The notes: generated from the sequence alone by a model not told the origin. Counted from the stretch's first letter, positions 1 to 10,870 are shown. The stretch is DNA of 64,000 nt from Castor canadensis (GCF_047511655.1 NC_133396.1:128473490-128537489); one strand, 5' to 3'. Numbers and translations are program-made.

Positions 1-487
1 CCATTGTGGAAGGAGAATCAAACACCAAGAGAGAGAGAACAAAAAGGGTGAAGACAACAATAATTCCACACACACAAAACACTCTCCAGCACTTGCTCGG
101 ACCGGTCCTTCTCTCACACTGGTGCGCACCCCATTCAACCTCCTCACCGTCCAACTGGGATATCAGGCCGAAAGGCGTCCACTTGACGGGTGGTCGGTCG
201 ACTAGTTCAATTAGTTCTTCACCTGGCGCCAGGGTTCCTAAAATGCTCGGGCCCAAATGAGAGGAAAGCCTCTCCCAATAGGACCCTGTGGTCCTCTTTG
301 CGAGATTCCCAGAATGAATCTCCCTGGGGATTGGCCGAATCCCCGCCGCGGCCCAAATGGAACACTCAAGTTCCTCCAAATGAGGGTCTGGGATCCTCTC
401 CCAATGCCTAGGACTTGAGATCGCCCCTGCTTTCTCGCAGGCAGGTTCTGTCTCTCGAGAAAATAAAATCTCGGTGGGACCTCCAAA
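1..487 (-). mobile_element. Endogenous gammaretrovirus-like provirus, 5' leader (partial)
   Basis: Read on the minus strand, this follows directly after the LTR at 488-896 and starts with a primer-binding site, so the LTR is the 5' LTR of a provirus and not a solo LTR. The leader holds a run of short perfect hairpins (259-374), as expected of an untranslated packaging region. I see no gag, pol or env coding sequence inside the window; the rest of the element, if present, lies beyond position 1. Short open frames here do not resemble retroviral proteins. Assignment to a gammaretrovirus-like (class I) element rests on the primer-site type and LTR layout. Confidence 0.8.
468..485 (-). other. Retroviral primer-binding site, tRNA-Gln type
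   Basis: On the minus strand the LTR ends in CA, followed by a two-base TT spacer and the 18-mer TGGAGGTCCCACCGAGAT. The spacing is the same as in murine leukaemia-type viruses. The 18-mer looks complementary to a tRNA-Gln 3' end, a primer used by some endogenous murine gammaretroviruses, rather than the tRNA-Pro site; the tRNA identity is from memory. Confidence 0.75.
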
Positions 488-557
488 TGTTAGGACCCGG
501 AATCCTATTCCCCCGAGAGACAGAGAGCCAGGCGTGAATGCAATCTACAAAGCAGAG

Positions 558-563
558 TTTATT
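558..563 (-). terminator. LTR polyadenylation signal
   Basis: AATAAA on the minus strand, in the R/U5 part of the LTR downstream of the TATA box. Confidence 0.75.
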
Positions 564-648
564 GGGCTGGCTAGCCAGGGTTGAGCTCCCACACGGACAC
601 GCAGGACTGGTTAGGAAAAACACGACCCTGAGCCTCTTTAGGGGAAAT

Positions 649-657
649 CTTATATAG
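649..657 (-). promoter_or_regulatory. LTR TATA box
   Basis: CTATATAAG on the minus strand, about 90 bases upstream of the LTR polyadenylation signal, the usual U3/R spacing for a gammaretroviral LTR. Confidence 0.75.
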
Positions 658-720
658 ACCGCGGTGGCGTGCATATTTTCGTTATCAACATTGGGCAAGC
701 AGGCAGAGCACACCTTGCGC

Positions 721-756
721 GTACCTCACATCTTGCACGTACTTCACATCTTGCAT
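721..756 (-). repeat. Two-copy 18-bp tandem repeat in LTR U3
   Basis: Two adjacent 18-bp units (721-738 and 739-756) differ at two positions. A degenerate partial third unit precedes them on the plus strand. Direct repeats in U3 often form the viral enhancer; that role here is inferred. Confidence 0.7.
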
Positions 757-1186
757 GTACCCCCCGCTCACATTCCCCACATTCTATATGCCCTAACTAA
801 GCCCTGCCGCATTGCTTATCTTATCTACATGGGGTGTTTGGTACTGGTTTCTCCAACAAGGGGGTTGGGGCCCGCTGAGACCTCCTATTCCTTTCAGTGT
901 GAGGTGAAAAGGATACTTACTTTTCATTGTATATTGTTTTGTGCTGGTTCAAATTCTGTTTCACTATATGTGTGTTAATTTTATTATATAAAAATTTTAT
1001 TAAATAAAAATTATCTCTATGCTTTGCCCATTCTGCAACTAGAAGTTTATTCTACAGTTACATTCACACATGAATAAAAATAACATGTACAAAGATAAAA
1101 TATAACCTAAATGTCTATAAGTACTACAGTGACTACAAATAATACAGCCATACAAGGAAGTTCTATGCTGTCATTAAGGAGAAAAT

Positions 1187-1286
1187 GAATGGCTGGGGGC
1201 TTGGCTCAAGCAGTAGAGTGCCTGCCTAGCAATTGAAAGGTCCTGAGTTCAACCCCTAGTACCTCCAAAAAAAAAAAAAAAAAAAA
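1187..1286 (+). mobile_element. ID-like SINE
   Basis: tRNA-derived unit with the typical order 'gctcaag...tagagtgcctgcctagca...gagttcaa' and a long A tail. Confidence 0.85.
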
Positions 1287-1435
1287 GAAGAAGAATGTAT
1301 GCGTTGATATACATTAATACACAGAGGTACATGTTACTAGAGTCCTAGGGTAGAGGTCTCACTCCAGAAGTCCCAACAAATCAGGTCCAGCCATCTGCCC
1401 CAAAACCAAAAGTAATGGTGAAAAACGGGAATGGA

Positions 1436-1512
1436 GGACTGATGGAGTTGCTCAAATGATAGAGCACTTGCTTAGCAAACAAGAGGCCCTGAACCCCAGT
1501 ATCACCAAAAAA
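1436..1512 (+). mobile_element. ID-like SINE, diverged
   Basis: Same tRNA-like unit as the copy 150 bases upstream, with a short internal loss before the CCCAGTATCACC end. Confidence 0.7.
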
Positions 1513-1539
1513 GCAACACGAAAACTGCACAAATAGGAA

Positions 1540-2180
1540 TGGAACTTTAATCAGTGTAGCAGTATTAGGAAGACAAAGGGGACCTGTATTCCTAGCCCTG
1601 TCTTCAGGGGTATGGAAATGAGCTCCCAGGTTATATGGTCAGACTGTAGTCTGGTTGATCATTATCTCAGGATTTGTCAGGCAGGACTTGTCCTCCATAA
1701 GAAAGTTGCTGTTGCCTGGGGGACAGTCTCAACCTTTGTCACAAGATGTTAATCCATTAAATCTACTATTCCTGGTATCCAGGGTCACTGCAGAAGAGAA
1801 TGACTCAGAACAAAGGAGACAGGCAAAAAAACGAAGACAGAGGTGCCAAATTTTTACCTTGCTTTCAGTTACCCATCAAGCATCTGGAGGCATCCACAAG
1901 CTCAAGCGAAGAGCCTGTACTTTTAGCGACAGCAGCCTCCAAGTTTTTGTTATGTACCTAGTAAAAAGCACTAAGATTGGTAAAGTAGATACTAAGCACA
2001 TGGTACACACGTTGGGGATGGAACCAAAGGGCTTGCACATGCTGGGCACACACTGCCTGAGTTACAACTCCAGCCCTGGTTTTGCATTTTATTTATTTAT
2101 TTATTTGTTTGTTTATTTTGGGGGGTGGTACTTGTGAGAAATATGCTCACCTGCCTGAACTCAAAGAATGGACTCAAAAA
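1540..2180. other. Intergenic, mostly unassigned
   Basis: No gene recognised. A badly decayed minus-strand ID-like unit is visible at about 2000-2080, followed by a short ATTT-rich run. The 160-codon open frame that crosses this region ends inside the repeat and resembles no protein I know. Confidence 0.5.
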
Positions 2181-2186
2181 CATGAG

Positions 2187-2262
2187 TCACGGGGCTGATG
2201 GAGCGCTTGACTAGCCAGTATGAGACTCTTGAGTTCAAACCCAGTGCCGCCAAACAACAACC
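2187..2262 (+). mobile_element. ID-like SINE, diverged
   Basis: tRNA-like unit ending in GAGTTCAAACCCAGTGCCGCC. Confidence 0.65.
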
Positions 2263-2749
2263 ACAAAAGAGATCTTGCAAGATCAGGTGTCTGGCTATGC
2301 AGGCATATGCAGAGTGGTCTCAACAGGCATTTTATCCCTAGTGAGCAAGTCCCTCCCCCGGTTCCTCATTGGCTGAGTACCATGGCATGTACAATCTTCC
2401 CCATATGTCATCTAAGTTTTATTACTTCCTATTGGGTTATTTTAAAATATGTCTCTCTTGGGATTGGTCAAATTTTAGAAGTGGCCTTTAGTTGTCTCCA
2501 CCTCCCTTTTTATCTTTGTGGTGGCAAGGCCTTCCTATGATATGTGCTTTCTAGTTTTACCCATTTCTTCATTTTATGTGGTTATCCCTCCCAGTTTAAG
2601 TTCCCTTCTCAGTTGGCTCCTCACACCTTGTTGGTGACTTTCTAGGTGCTTGAGTTTTGTCACCTGCAAGTGGCTGTGCAAGCAAGTTCCAGTAATTTTC
2701 CATTTGGGGTTAAATGCTTTGCCTTGAAAATGAACCACTACTGACTTTC

Positions 2750-2965
2750 TCCCTAACAGTACTGGGGTTTGAACTCAGGGTTTCACGCTTGCTAGGTAGG
2801 TGCTCTGCCCCTTGAGCCACTCTATCAGCCCTTTTTCGTGTTGGATGTTTTTGAGATAGGGTAGTGCAAACTATTTGTCCTGGCTGGTTTTGAACCATGA
2901 TCTTCCTGATCTTTCCCTCCCGAGTAGCTATAATTATAGGCGTGAGCCACCAGTGCCTGGCCTAG
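2750..2965 (-). mobile_element. B1/ID dimeric SINE
   Basis: On the plus strand: the antisense ID-like half (about 2757-2832), a short linker, then the antisense 7SL-derived half ending in the GAGCCACCAGTGCCTGGCC form of the B1 start. Confidence 0.85.
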
Positions 2966-3055
2966 TTTTGCATTTTTTTAATTAATGTATATTGATTGTA
3001 GAAAGCTGAGTGAGCTATTTTGGGTTTTGCTTGTTTTCTTTGTTTCTTTGTTTGA

Positions 3056-3141
3056 TTTTTGGTGCTACTGGGGTTTGAACCCAGGGTCTCATGCGTGCTC
3101 GGTTGGCAAGCACTCTACCACTTGAGCCATTCCTCCAGCTC
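3056..3141 (-). mobile_element. ID-like SINE
   Basis: Antisense tRNA-like unit beginning with a GGTGCTACTGGGGTTTGAAC core. Confidence 0.85.
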
Positions 3142-3180
3142 TAAAGGGCTTTAATATTTAAATATCCCGTTTTCCTATCT

Positions 3181-3272
3181 TTTTTTTTTTTTTTTGGTAA
3201 TACTGGGATTTGAACTCAGGGCCTCATGCTTGCTAGGCAGGCACTCTACCACTTGAGCCACTCCGCCAGCTA
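3181..3272 (-). mobile_element. ID-like SINE
   Basis: Antisense copy with a 15-T tail at 3181-3195 and a well-kept tRNA-like body, so probably young. Confidence 0.9.
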
Positions 3273-3571
3273 GTTTTGCATTTTTTTGATGGGTTAATTA
3301 AATAATGATTTATTTAGGCTAGACCCTGATATACATGCTATAATTAAAACTATACTGGTCACTCCTGGCTTTTCTTCCATGTTCACAGACACGTGATTTC
3401 TCTTTAAAACATTTTATATGCTCCTTAATTTGGATTTATCTATCGATCAAAGCAATTTCAAACCTCCGTATTAAAATTAAAATGTATTCTCCTATTAAAA
3501 ATCCTTTGTATACTACCATTGCTTTTAGACTAAGTTCTAAGTATCTATTAATAAAGTCTGGAGCTATTTTG

Positions 3572-3868
3572 GGAGGTTCTGGAAACTTTAGCTTGTGGGG
3601 ACTTGTTGGAGGAAGTAGGTCACAGAGGCCTGATTTTGAAGGTTCTACCTGGTCTCTTGTTCCCTTCCTTTTGCTCTCTGCATCCTGTCCACCATGAGAT
3701 GAACATTCTTCTTCACTTACTCCTGCTTCCAGAATGTTCTACCTCACCACAGGCCCGGAATCACTGGAGCCAAGGACTACAGACTGAAACCTTTGAAATT
3801 GTGTTGAAAATATCTTTCTTCCCTTAGTAAGTTCTCTCAGGTATTTTGTCATAGAAATGAGAAAAATA
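3572..3868 (+). mobile_element. ERVL-MaLR LTR fragment (MST/MLT1-like)
   Basis: Carries the typical order of a MaLR LTR: 'ggaggaagtaggtcac', 'ttgctctctgcatcctg', 'gactgaaacctttgaaat', then 'ctctcaggtattttgtcat'. Both ends look eroded. Confidence 0.7.
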
Positions 3869-4497
3869 ATTAATAAATTCATGTTTGCAGCTCGAGTGCC
3901 TGAACACATCCAATATGCACTTGAATGAAGTTGGAGAATAAATGGTGAGATTGGACAGATATGGGAACAAGGTTTGAAGGTCAAGAACAGAGTTGGGGTG
4001 ATTGTGCAGACTCAGTGTTTCTTGTGCAGGAGAATGATGTGACAAAATGGACTGTGGAAGAAAGACATTGGAGGGAGAGAAATTAGTGTGAAAATACAAA
4101 ATTTCAGGCTGAGCACTTGCCTAGCATGTACAAGATTCTGGGATCCATCCTCACCACTTTAATCAATCACCCATCAATTGACCAATAAGTAAATTTCAAC
4201 CAGTTGAGTTTAAGGATCAAGTTGACTTTTATTAGTAACGCATACATCAAGCAGTATCCCACATCTGAAATAGAAAGGCTCTTGATGAAGTGAGCAGAGG
4301 GGTGGGCTTTAGACAGTAGGCCCAAAAGACTAAAGAACGTAGGAACAGAGAATCAGCAATGAATCGGTCGTCATTCATTTCAAAGTTACTTTTCTTTCAA
4401 GGTCAAAGCAGAGAGGATGTCCAGATCATGCCCTCTCAGTTGGCTGGGCCCCTTTGTTGTTGTTGTTGTTTTTTTAAGTAGCCTGTTTCTTTCCCTT

Positions 4498-4709
4498 TTT
4501 TTTTTTTTTTTTTTTTTTGGTGGGGCTAGAGATTGAATTTAGGTCTTCATGCTCCTAAGCAGGCACTCTACCACTTGAGCCACACCTCTGTCCATTTTGC
4601 TCTGGTTATTTTGGAGATGGGGTCTCCAACTATTTGCCTGGGCTGGGATCCTCCCAGTCTCAGTCTCCAAGTAGCTAGGATTACAGGTGCTAGCCACTGG
4701 CACCTGGCT
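4498..4709 (-). mobile_element. B1/ID dimeric SINE
   Basis: Antisense dimer with a long T run at the start, an ID-like half to about 4592 and a B1-like half to 4709. Confidence 0.85.
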
Positions 4710-4712
4710 AAA

Positions 4713-5630
4713 ACTGGCCTGTTTCTAAGTTTGCTATGATTGTTTGTCACTTACACAGTTGACCCTGTTCTGGTTTGGTTTGGTCTATTGTGTTCTAGTA
4801 CAGGAGCTTAGTCCAAAACAATGGCCTCACATAAATATCACTTAACATCAAAGAGTTGACTGTTGGGAGTAATCTGGATGTGAAGAAATGAGGGCTAAGA
4901 TTAGGGTTGTCACTGTGGAATGGGTAGGAAAAACCTGAAGGGAAACTGGTTTGGGGAGATTGATAAGTTTCTAGAGCAGAAACAGACAATAATAGCTATC
5001 ATTTATTGAACATCTGTACCATTTGTATGCTGAGTGCTTTGCAGGCCTAGAAGGAAGTTTTGGCTGAATAGTACCTGAACTCTTGCTGAAAAAAGAGTTT
5101 AATAATTCTGCTCTTTCTGTGGGTCTATTTTCTTTTGGGGCTAGGTTGGTGGATTTTGATGGTATCCCTTGTATCTTTCCATAGCCACAGATTTATTTTG
5201 AAACTGTTTCATCTCACAAAAGAGAGGGAGCAGGAACTCTGCAATCTCCCCTAAGATATAAGGCTGGGAAGACCCAGCCAAAGTTTGATTTTAGGAAAGG
5301 ACAATCAGGTTCCCAAAGTAACATGCTTATCATGATAAATGGCTTTGGGACCATTGAATGGGACAACTCAAAGGCCTAAGAAGGAGTCCCTTTAACAGTG
5401 CATACGTCTGTCCTGAGAGTGGAGTTGAAGTTGAGGTAGAGGGAAGCAACTCTGGAGGAGTAGATATGTATGAAATGAACGAGCTGAGTCTTCGTTCAAA
5501 GAAAACTTTGCTGAAGGGCAGCCTGACTAGGTTTAATGAAGATAGAGTACATTCCCTTTCATTTCACAGAAGTCTTATTGTCTGGAGAAACCTTCAGAGA
5601 TCTACACTAAGGCCTTTTAGGAATCAGTAA
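4713..5630. other. Intergenic, nothing recognised
   Basis: No gene, RNA or clear repeat seen on either strand. The stretch before the preceding SINE (about 4166-4497) is likewise unassigned, apart from a decayed ID-like piece near 4105-4160. Confidence 0.5.
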
Positions 5631-5633
5631 ACT

Positions 5634-5706
5634 AGGTTTGAACTTGAATTCAGGGCTTTGTGCTTCCTAGGCAGGTGCTCTACCACTTGAGCCACACCCC
5701 CAGTCC
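5634..5706 (-). mobile_element. ID-like SINE
   Basis: Antisense tRNA-like unit; the A tail is degraded. Confidence 0.75.
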
Positions 5707-6024
5707 AGTAGACTAGTTTTACTCAGTAGGACTTCTGGGGTTTGAGCCAAAAAAATTGACACTACTGCTTTGATAGGTTTTTAGCTCTACTGAACCATGG
5801 ATGAGCACTTCCATTATTAGCAGTGTCAGCAGGCGCTTGGCTGCCTGGGGTTGGGGTAGAGGCCAGAGGCACAGGTGACTTGGTTAGAGTGTTATCTCCA
5901 AAGCGCTGTTAGGGACTAGGAATTGCAGGGTGAAAATCAGCAGACTGAAGCAGCAAGCAGTAACCTGGGCTGATGGTGGACGTACCACTGACATGGGGAT
6001 TCTGTAAAACAAAAGTTGACCCCT

Positions 6025-6397
6025 GTGGGTCACTTTTCTCATTGCTGTGACAAAATCTGAGAGAACAACTTAAAGGAGGAAAGCTTTATTTTGGCTCATG
6101 GTTTCAGAGATTTCATTCTGTAGTCCTGGCTCTGTTGATTCTGGGTCCAGGACGAGGAAGAAGATCATGGCGGTTGGAGCAGGTGGAGCATGAGGCTCTT
6201 CACCTCGAGGTGAACAGGAGGCAGGGAGTGAGGAAGGGACGGTACAACCTGCAAACCTATGTCCACATTGACCTACTTTCTCCAGCTAGGTCCCACCTCC
6301 TCAAGTTTCCAAAACTTCCCAAAATAGTGCCACCAGCTGGGAAACAGGCGTTCAACACATGGGTTCTTAGGGATCATCTCCCATTCAAACCATAACA
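6025..6397 (-). mobile_element. ERVL-MaLR LTR (MST-like)
   Basis: Read on the minus strand it begins TGTTATGGTTTGAATGG and carries the MST-type blocks 'cacatgtgttgaacgcctg', 'ccagctggtggcactatttt', 'ggaggtgggacctagctgga' and a terminal 'aaagctttcctcctttaagt'. It looks almost full length. Confidence 0.8.
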
Positions 6398-6431
6398 TCC
6401 CACAAAAGACTGCAACTTCCGATTAGCCCAA

Positions 6432-6576
6432 TAAGTAGGGATTCAGCAACACCTGGAATCTTGTTAGAAATGCAAATTCTTAGGGCCAATCTCAGGCCTA
6501 CTGGACCACAAAAACTTTATTTTAACAAGCCCTCCAGGCGATTCTAATAAACATTAAAGTTTGAGAACCATAGATA
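6432..6576 (+). mobile_element. hAT-Charlie fragment (MER5-like)
   Basis: Contains the blocks 'cttgttagaaatgcaaattc', 'taacaagccctccaggcgat' and a terminal 'aaagtttgagaaccat', typical of MER5/Charlie non-autonomous elements. Confidence 0.65.
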
Positions 6577-7055
6577 CAATATAAGGGCAAAAACAAATCA
6601 TTTTGGCCACGCACCTATGGCCAAAATGTCATATGGGGGAGTGAGCATCAGGTACCTTATCTAGTGCTGGTTCAGTATAAGTGGTTGACTAATACCGGGA
6701 AGTAACTCAAGTAAGTGTCCTTGGTCGTTTGTGTGCCTTAGGACAACATTGCCTTTTTTCTGTGTTCAAAGAACTGCAAGCATGGCCTCTGGGGACTTTT
6801 AGGGACCCTGCCTACTTGGTTGTTGACACAGCTGCTTACTTTGTACTCACACTGAGTCTTGCTGAACTTCCACAGATTGTGGGTCCATCAAAGTCCATCA
6901 CTCATGGGCATTGCAAAAGTTATTTGTGAATGGGAGGCCATGAGCAGTGCACAGGTATATTGCACGTGTCTTCTCTTCTTACAAGAGTTCTCTGTTGCTC
7001 CATTTGCAAAACACAAATTCAAAGATAAGAATTTCTTTCAAAGTTAAGAATTTCA

Positions 7056-7270
7056 AGCCTGGCGCTGGTGGTGGTTCACACCTGTAATCCTAGCTACTCA
7101 GGAGGCAGAGATCAGGAGGATTGCGGTTCGAAGCCAGCTTCAGGCAAATAGCTTGAGAGACTCTATCTCAAAAAACCCATCACAAAAAGGACTGGTGGAG
7201 TGGCTCAAGCCTGTCTAGCAAGTGTGAAGCCCTGAGTTCAAATCCCAGAGCCGCCAAAAAAAGAAAAAGA
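7056..7270 (+). mobile_element. B1/ID dimeric SINE
   Basis: Sense dimer: the B1-like half runs from 'ggcgctggtggtggttcaca' to the 'aaaaaacccatcacaaaaa' linker, followed by the ID-like half, which has lost about 15 internal bases, and an A-rich tail. Confidence 0.9.
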
Positions 7271-7557
7271 ATTTCAAGATGGTGAGAGCAGAACATTAAA
7301 GCAAGTTTGCATGTCGGGGAAGCTGGTGCTGTGGGCATCTGCGCTCTTGTGAAGGGCCTCAGGTGCTCCACAGGGAGATTCTGAGACAGAGGAACAGGCT
7401 AAAGTTCTGGCCGTGTTGTGTTGTCATATTCTTCTGAAATGATCCTAATCCTTCCAGGTAGAAGTGGATGTCTAACCTCCCCACTCTGGAGTTGGGGATG
7501 CTGAAGGGAATGGTTGATAACAGGGAAAAGAAGGCAGTCTATAGTTTATCTCTTATT

Positions 7558-7764
7558 CTTTTTTTGGTAGTACTGGGGTTTGAACTCAGGGCCTCAAGCT
7601 TGCTAGGCAAGTACTCTACCACTTGAGTCACTCTTACAGCCCTTTTTTGTGTTGGGTATTTTTGAGATAGGGTCTCAAGAACTATTTGCTGGCCTCAAAA
7701 CTCAATCCTCCCGATCTCTGCCTCCTGAGTAGCTAGGATTATAGGAGTGAGCCTCTGGTGCCAG
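7558..7764 (-). mobile_element. B1/ID dimeric SINE
   Basis: Antisense dimer with the TTTTTTGTGTTGGGTATTT linker between the halves. Confidence 0.88.
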
Positions 7765-9735
7765 TTTATTTCTATGTTCTTGTAACTCCAGGGGATCAGG
7801 TTATGGGCTGACTGATCCAAAGTTTCTGGAAGTATTTTCAAGTTAGTACAAGCCCTGAGACCACAGGAAATCCAGAAATGACGATTAAGTCCCATGATAC
7901 CAAGGCAGTGTCAGGAAGTACAAGTAAGTGCCAGAGAGATAGCAAGACTTTTTTCCTGCAGTCCTGAGGGGAGCCTTTGTATGCTGGCAAGTTCACTGTC
8001 ACTGAGCTGAATCCTTAGACTGAGACTTGGGATCTTTTAGAAGGAAGGACAGACTTAGCAAATCTCTGTGTTTTATATTATGCACTATTCTGAATGAAGA
8101 TCCCATTAATAACTACAAGTTTGAATGATTAATTCACCACATAGTTATAGAATCACAATGGATTGATTATCTTTATATCTGTCTTTCGTTTTGTCCCAAT
8201 CTTGAAACAATTTCCTCATAGTTAACATTATCAAGCATATGAGATGCACCAATTACTCAAAATTTCCTGGCAACAAATGCTGGACAACGAAACAATAAAG
8301 GGAAAGAATTAAAATATGATAACAAGCCAGTTTTATTCCACTGTGAAAATTCTCAGTCATGAGTGTCCTCTCAGGCTAGTGTTTGTGACATTTCATTCTT
8401 TCCATTCAAGCTTCATTCTCACACCTGGTGTGAATGTGAGCCTCTTCTTCCCTGACAACAGGTTTCTGTCCTTTCTCTGTGCTTCTAGCTGCCCTGGCTA
8501 AACTAACTGGCCACCAGAACCAGACTGTCAATGTACTGTCTGCATGGCATGAATTTAAATGCTGGCCACTTGTGGGGTAATGATTTGTTTTAGTTCATGA
8601 CACTTTTGACACTAAACATTTGGTTTGGGTTTTTTTTTCCCCCCACACCAGCCAATGCTCCAACTCTCCAAGCACCATTTGGGTGTCCTACAATTCAAGT
8701 CAATTCTGGAGTTGACACAGACTCCACAAGTTAGGAACTCAGTCCCACAAGTGTAGCCCAATTCAGACACCATCACAAGTCACAGGTTGCCACCTTCACT
8801 TTTGCCATGAACCAGGGACATAAACCAAATACTTATTTTTTGGTGAATCTGGGAGCTCTGAAAAAAAATCTACCTATAATATAGTCACTAGACGTCTGCA
8901 ATAACCTCCTGTCATCCACCTGGGCATGTGCATGCAAGGCTGCCTCAGATGGTCTGCAGCTCACAATTTCATGCTAGGGGCCCCTTGCCCTGCACCCTGC
9001 TTAAGAGGTGCCAATAAGACAGCTCAGGCCCAGTCCCCTTCCCCTGTCACACACCCATCATTGGTATGTCCAACAGGGGGTGGCCAGCTGCTTCCTAGCC
9101 TCGGTTCTGGCAGCACCTTCCTTCCTTCTCTTCCTGGGGCAGATAGACATGGTTACCACCTCCCAGGGATGGGGCAATAAAAGAGGAAGACCCTTCTCCT
9201 CGCTGGCCTTGGTCACCTCTCAGTCTTCTGATGTGGCACAGGGACATTGTATGGTAGAGAGCAGTTTGTGGTAAGGTAAGACTTCCCCTCTCAGTAAGCC
9301 CTGAGGTGGTTGACTGACTTCTAACAGTAAGTAGTGCTCCGAATTCAGCATGTAGGATATTTTATGTCTTAAGAACTCAACTTTAGGTCTGAACAACAGA
9401 AACAAACCTCACTCAATATTTTGTGACATAAGGAAGAACACTGAACCATATCATCAATCATCAATTATCATTAATCTGTCTTTATCTTGAGCCTTGTGCT
9501 AAAAGCCAGAAGGAACACATAGGAATTAAAGATATTTTTCAGTAGACAAAGTGATTACAGGTTGATAGGGAAGATTGGGCAGGTGTTAACAAAACAAAGC
9601 AGAAAATATTAGGCACATCACATTAAAGAGTGCTTTATGTTACATCCATTCTGCAAAAGGGACAAAGACACAGAATGGCTCACACATATTTAAGTGGGAT
9701 GACCCCAGATGTCTTCACTTTTACCTTTTCCCGTG
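7765..9735. other. Intergenic, nothing recognised
   Basis: About 2 kb with no coding region that I can support and no repeat that I can name. Base composition is ordinary, with a slightly GC-richer patch at about 8920-9260. Confidence 0.5.
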
Positions 9736-9739
9736 CTTT

Positions 9740-10870
9740 AAGATTATTTTTATTTTGAAACGATTTTAGGTTTACAGAAGAGTTGCAAGAATAGTTCAGA
9801 GTTCCTGTGTATCCTTCCTTCTCCTAATGTTGACATCTTATGTGACCATGGTACAGTTATAAAAATGAAGAAATTAACAGTGTTACTAACCAAAATATGG
9901 ACATTTTAGAATTTCATCAGTTTTTCCAATAAGGCCTGTTTTCTGTTTCAGGATGCAATCAAGGCATCACATTGCATTTGGTCATCATGTCTCCCTCCTC
10001 TCCTCCGATTTCTGATAGTTTCTAGGTCTTTCCTTGTCTTTCATGACCTTGACACTTTTAAGAGTTTTGGTCAGGTATTTGTGCAAAATCATTCAATTTA
10101 GATTTTCTGTTAAGACTTGGGTTATGGATTTTTGGGTAGTATAAGGGGCACAAAATAGCAATTTGACTTGTTACTGACTAGTTGACCTTCATCACATGGT
10201 TAAGGTGACGTCTACCATGTTTCTCCACAGTAAATTTATTATTTTCCCCTTTAGATAGTCTGTCCATTCGAGGAGTCATAAATCTAATTCATACTGGAGA
10301 GGAGGGGAATTAAGCTCCATGGGAAGAATCAAATAATTTGTGGACATGTGATAAAAACAGCATGGCAAGGAATAAACGTCTGGGGGAGATACTTTAAGCT
10401 GTGCAACTGTTTTATTTCTCCTTAAAGTGTTACTTAACTAATTTTACCATTCTTCAGTGGATTTGCCTGTAGCAATTATTCTGTTGTATCTCAATGATAA
10501 TTTTCTATTTCCCTCATTCTTCCTTTCTTTTGCTGGGGCGGGGGCAGGGGGGCGGTTTGAGACAGGGTCTCCCTCCATACCCCAGGCTGTCCTTGAGCTC
10601 ACAATCCTCCTGCCTCAATTCCTGGGATTACAGGAATGTTCCACCACATCTGACTCCTCCTCTGTCTACTATATTTCTTGGAATTCATCTGTAATTAAAA
10701 TGCATCATTTTTCTCCATTTTAACTTGGTGTGGACTCATGGGTATTTATTTTATTCTTTGGATTATTAATCAATATTACAATTATTTGTTTTTATTGCTC
10801 AAATTGTTCTAGCTTTGCTTTGGGAGGCTTTTCAGTTGGTTCCTTTGGACAACTCTTTTCTCTCTCTCTT
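9740..10870. mobile_element. Old L1 fragment (L1M/L1ME type)
   Basis: Contains diagnostic blocks of an old L1 3' region: 'tttacagaagagttgcaaga', 'tcacattgcatttggtcatc', 'ctttcatgaccttgacactt', 'ggttaaggtgacgtctacca', 'gggagatactttaagctgtg' and 'tggactcatgggtatttatt'. It is split by a B1-like SINE at about 10530-10655. I could not fix the orientation of this fragment with confidence. Confidence 0.7.
10530..10655 (-). mobile_element. B1/Alu-like monomer SINE inside L1
   Basis: Antisense 7SL-derived monomer: 'gagacagggtctccctccat', 'caggctgtccttgagctcac', 'cctgggattacaggaatgtt'. It is inserted in the older L1 fragment. Confidence 0.8.

Larger units (their letters stand above)
488..896 (-). mobile_element. 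Gammaretrovirus-like 5' LTR
   Basis: A 409-bp LTR with TG...CA ends and short imperfect inverted termini (TGAAAGG and CCTAACA on the minus strand). In minus-strand order: a U3 with an 18-bp direct repeat (721-756), a TATA box (CTATATAAG, 649-657), a polyadenylation signal (AATAAA, 558-563) and U5 ending at 488. All landmarks are intact and correctly spaced, which suggests a fairly young insertion. The flanking target duplication cannot be checked because the other end is outside the window. Confidence 0.85.

Noticed and set aside
721-756. CRISPR-like direct repeats
   Set aside because: Two adjacent 18-bp units without spacers, inside a retroviral LTR of a mammalian genome.
1187-1286. tRNA gene calls at ID-like SINEs here and elsewhere
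   Set aside because: The units keep A- and B-box-like sequence but lack a full cloverleaf, end in A tails and occur in many copies, so they are SINEs.
1655-2137. 160-codon plus-strand open frame
   Set aside because: Low-complexity end, overlaps a decayed SINE, no recognisable similarity and no splice or promoter context.
2263-2749. Possible LTR fragment (TG-rich, CCAAT-like motifs)
   Set aside because: ATTGGCTGAG and ATTGGTCAAA hint at a promoter or LTR, but there are no matching ends and I cannot place the family.
4166-4497. Possible LTR or unknown repeat between two SINEs
   Set aside because: No terminal motifs, polyadenylation signal or family resemblance that I could defend.
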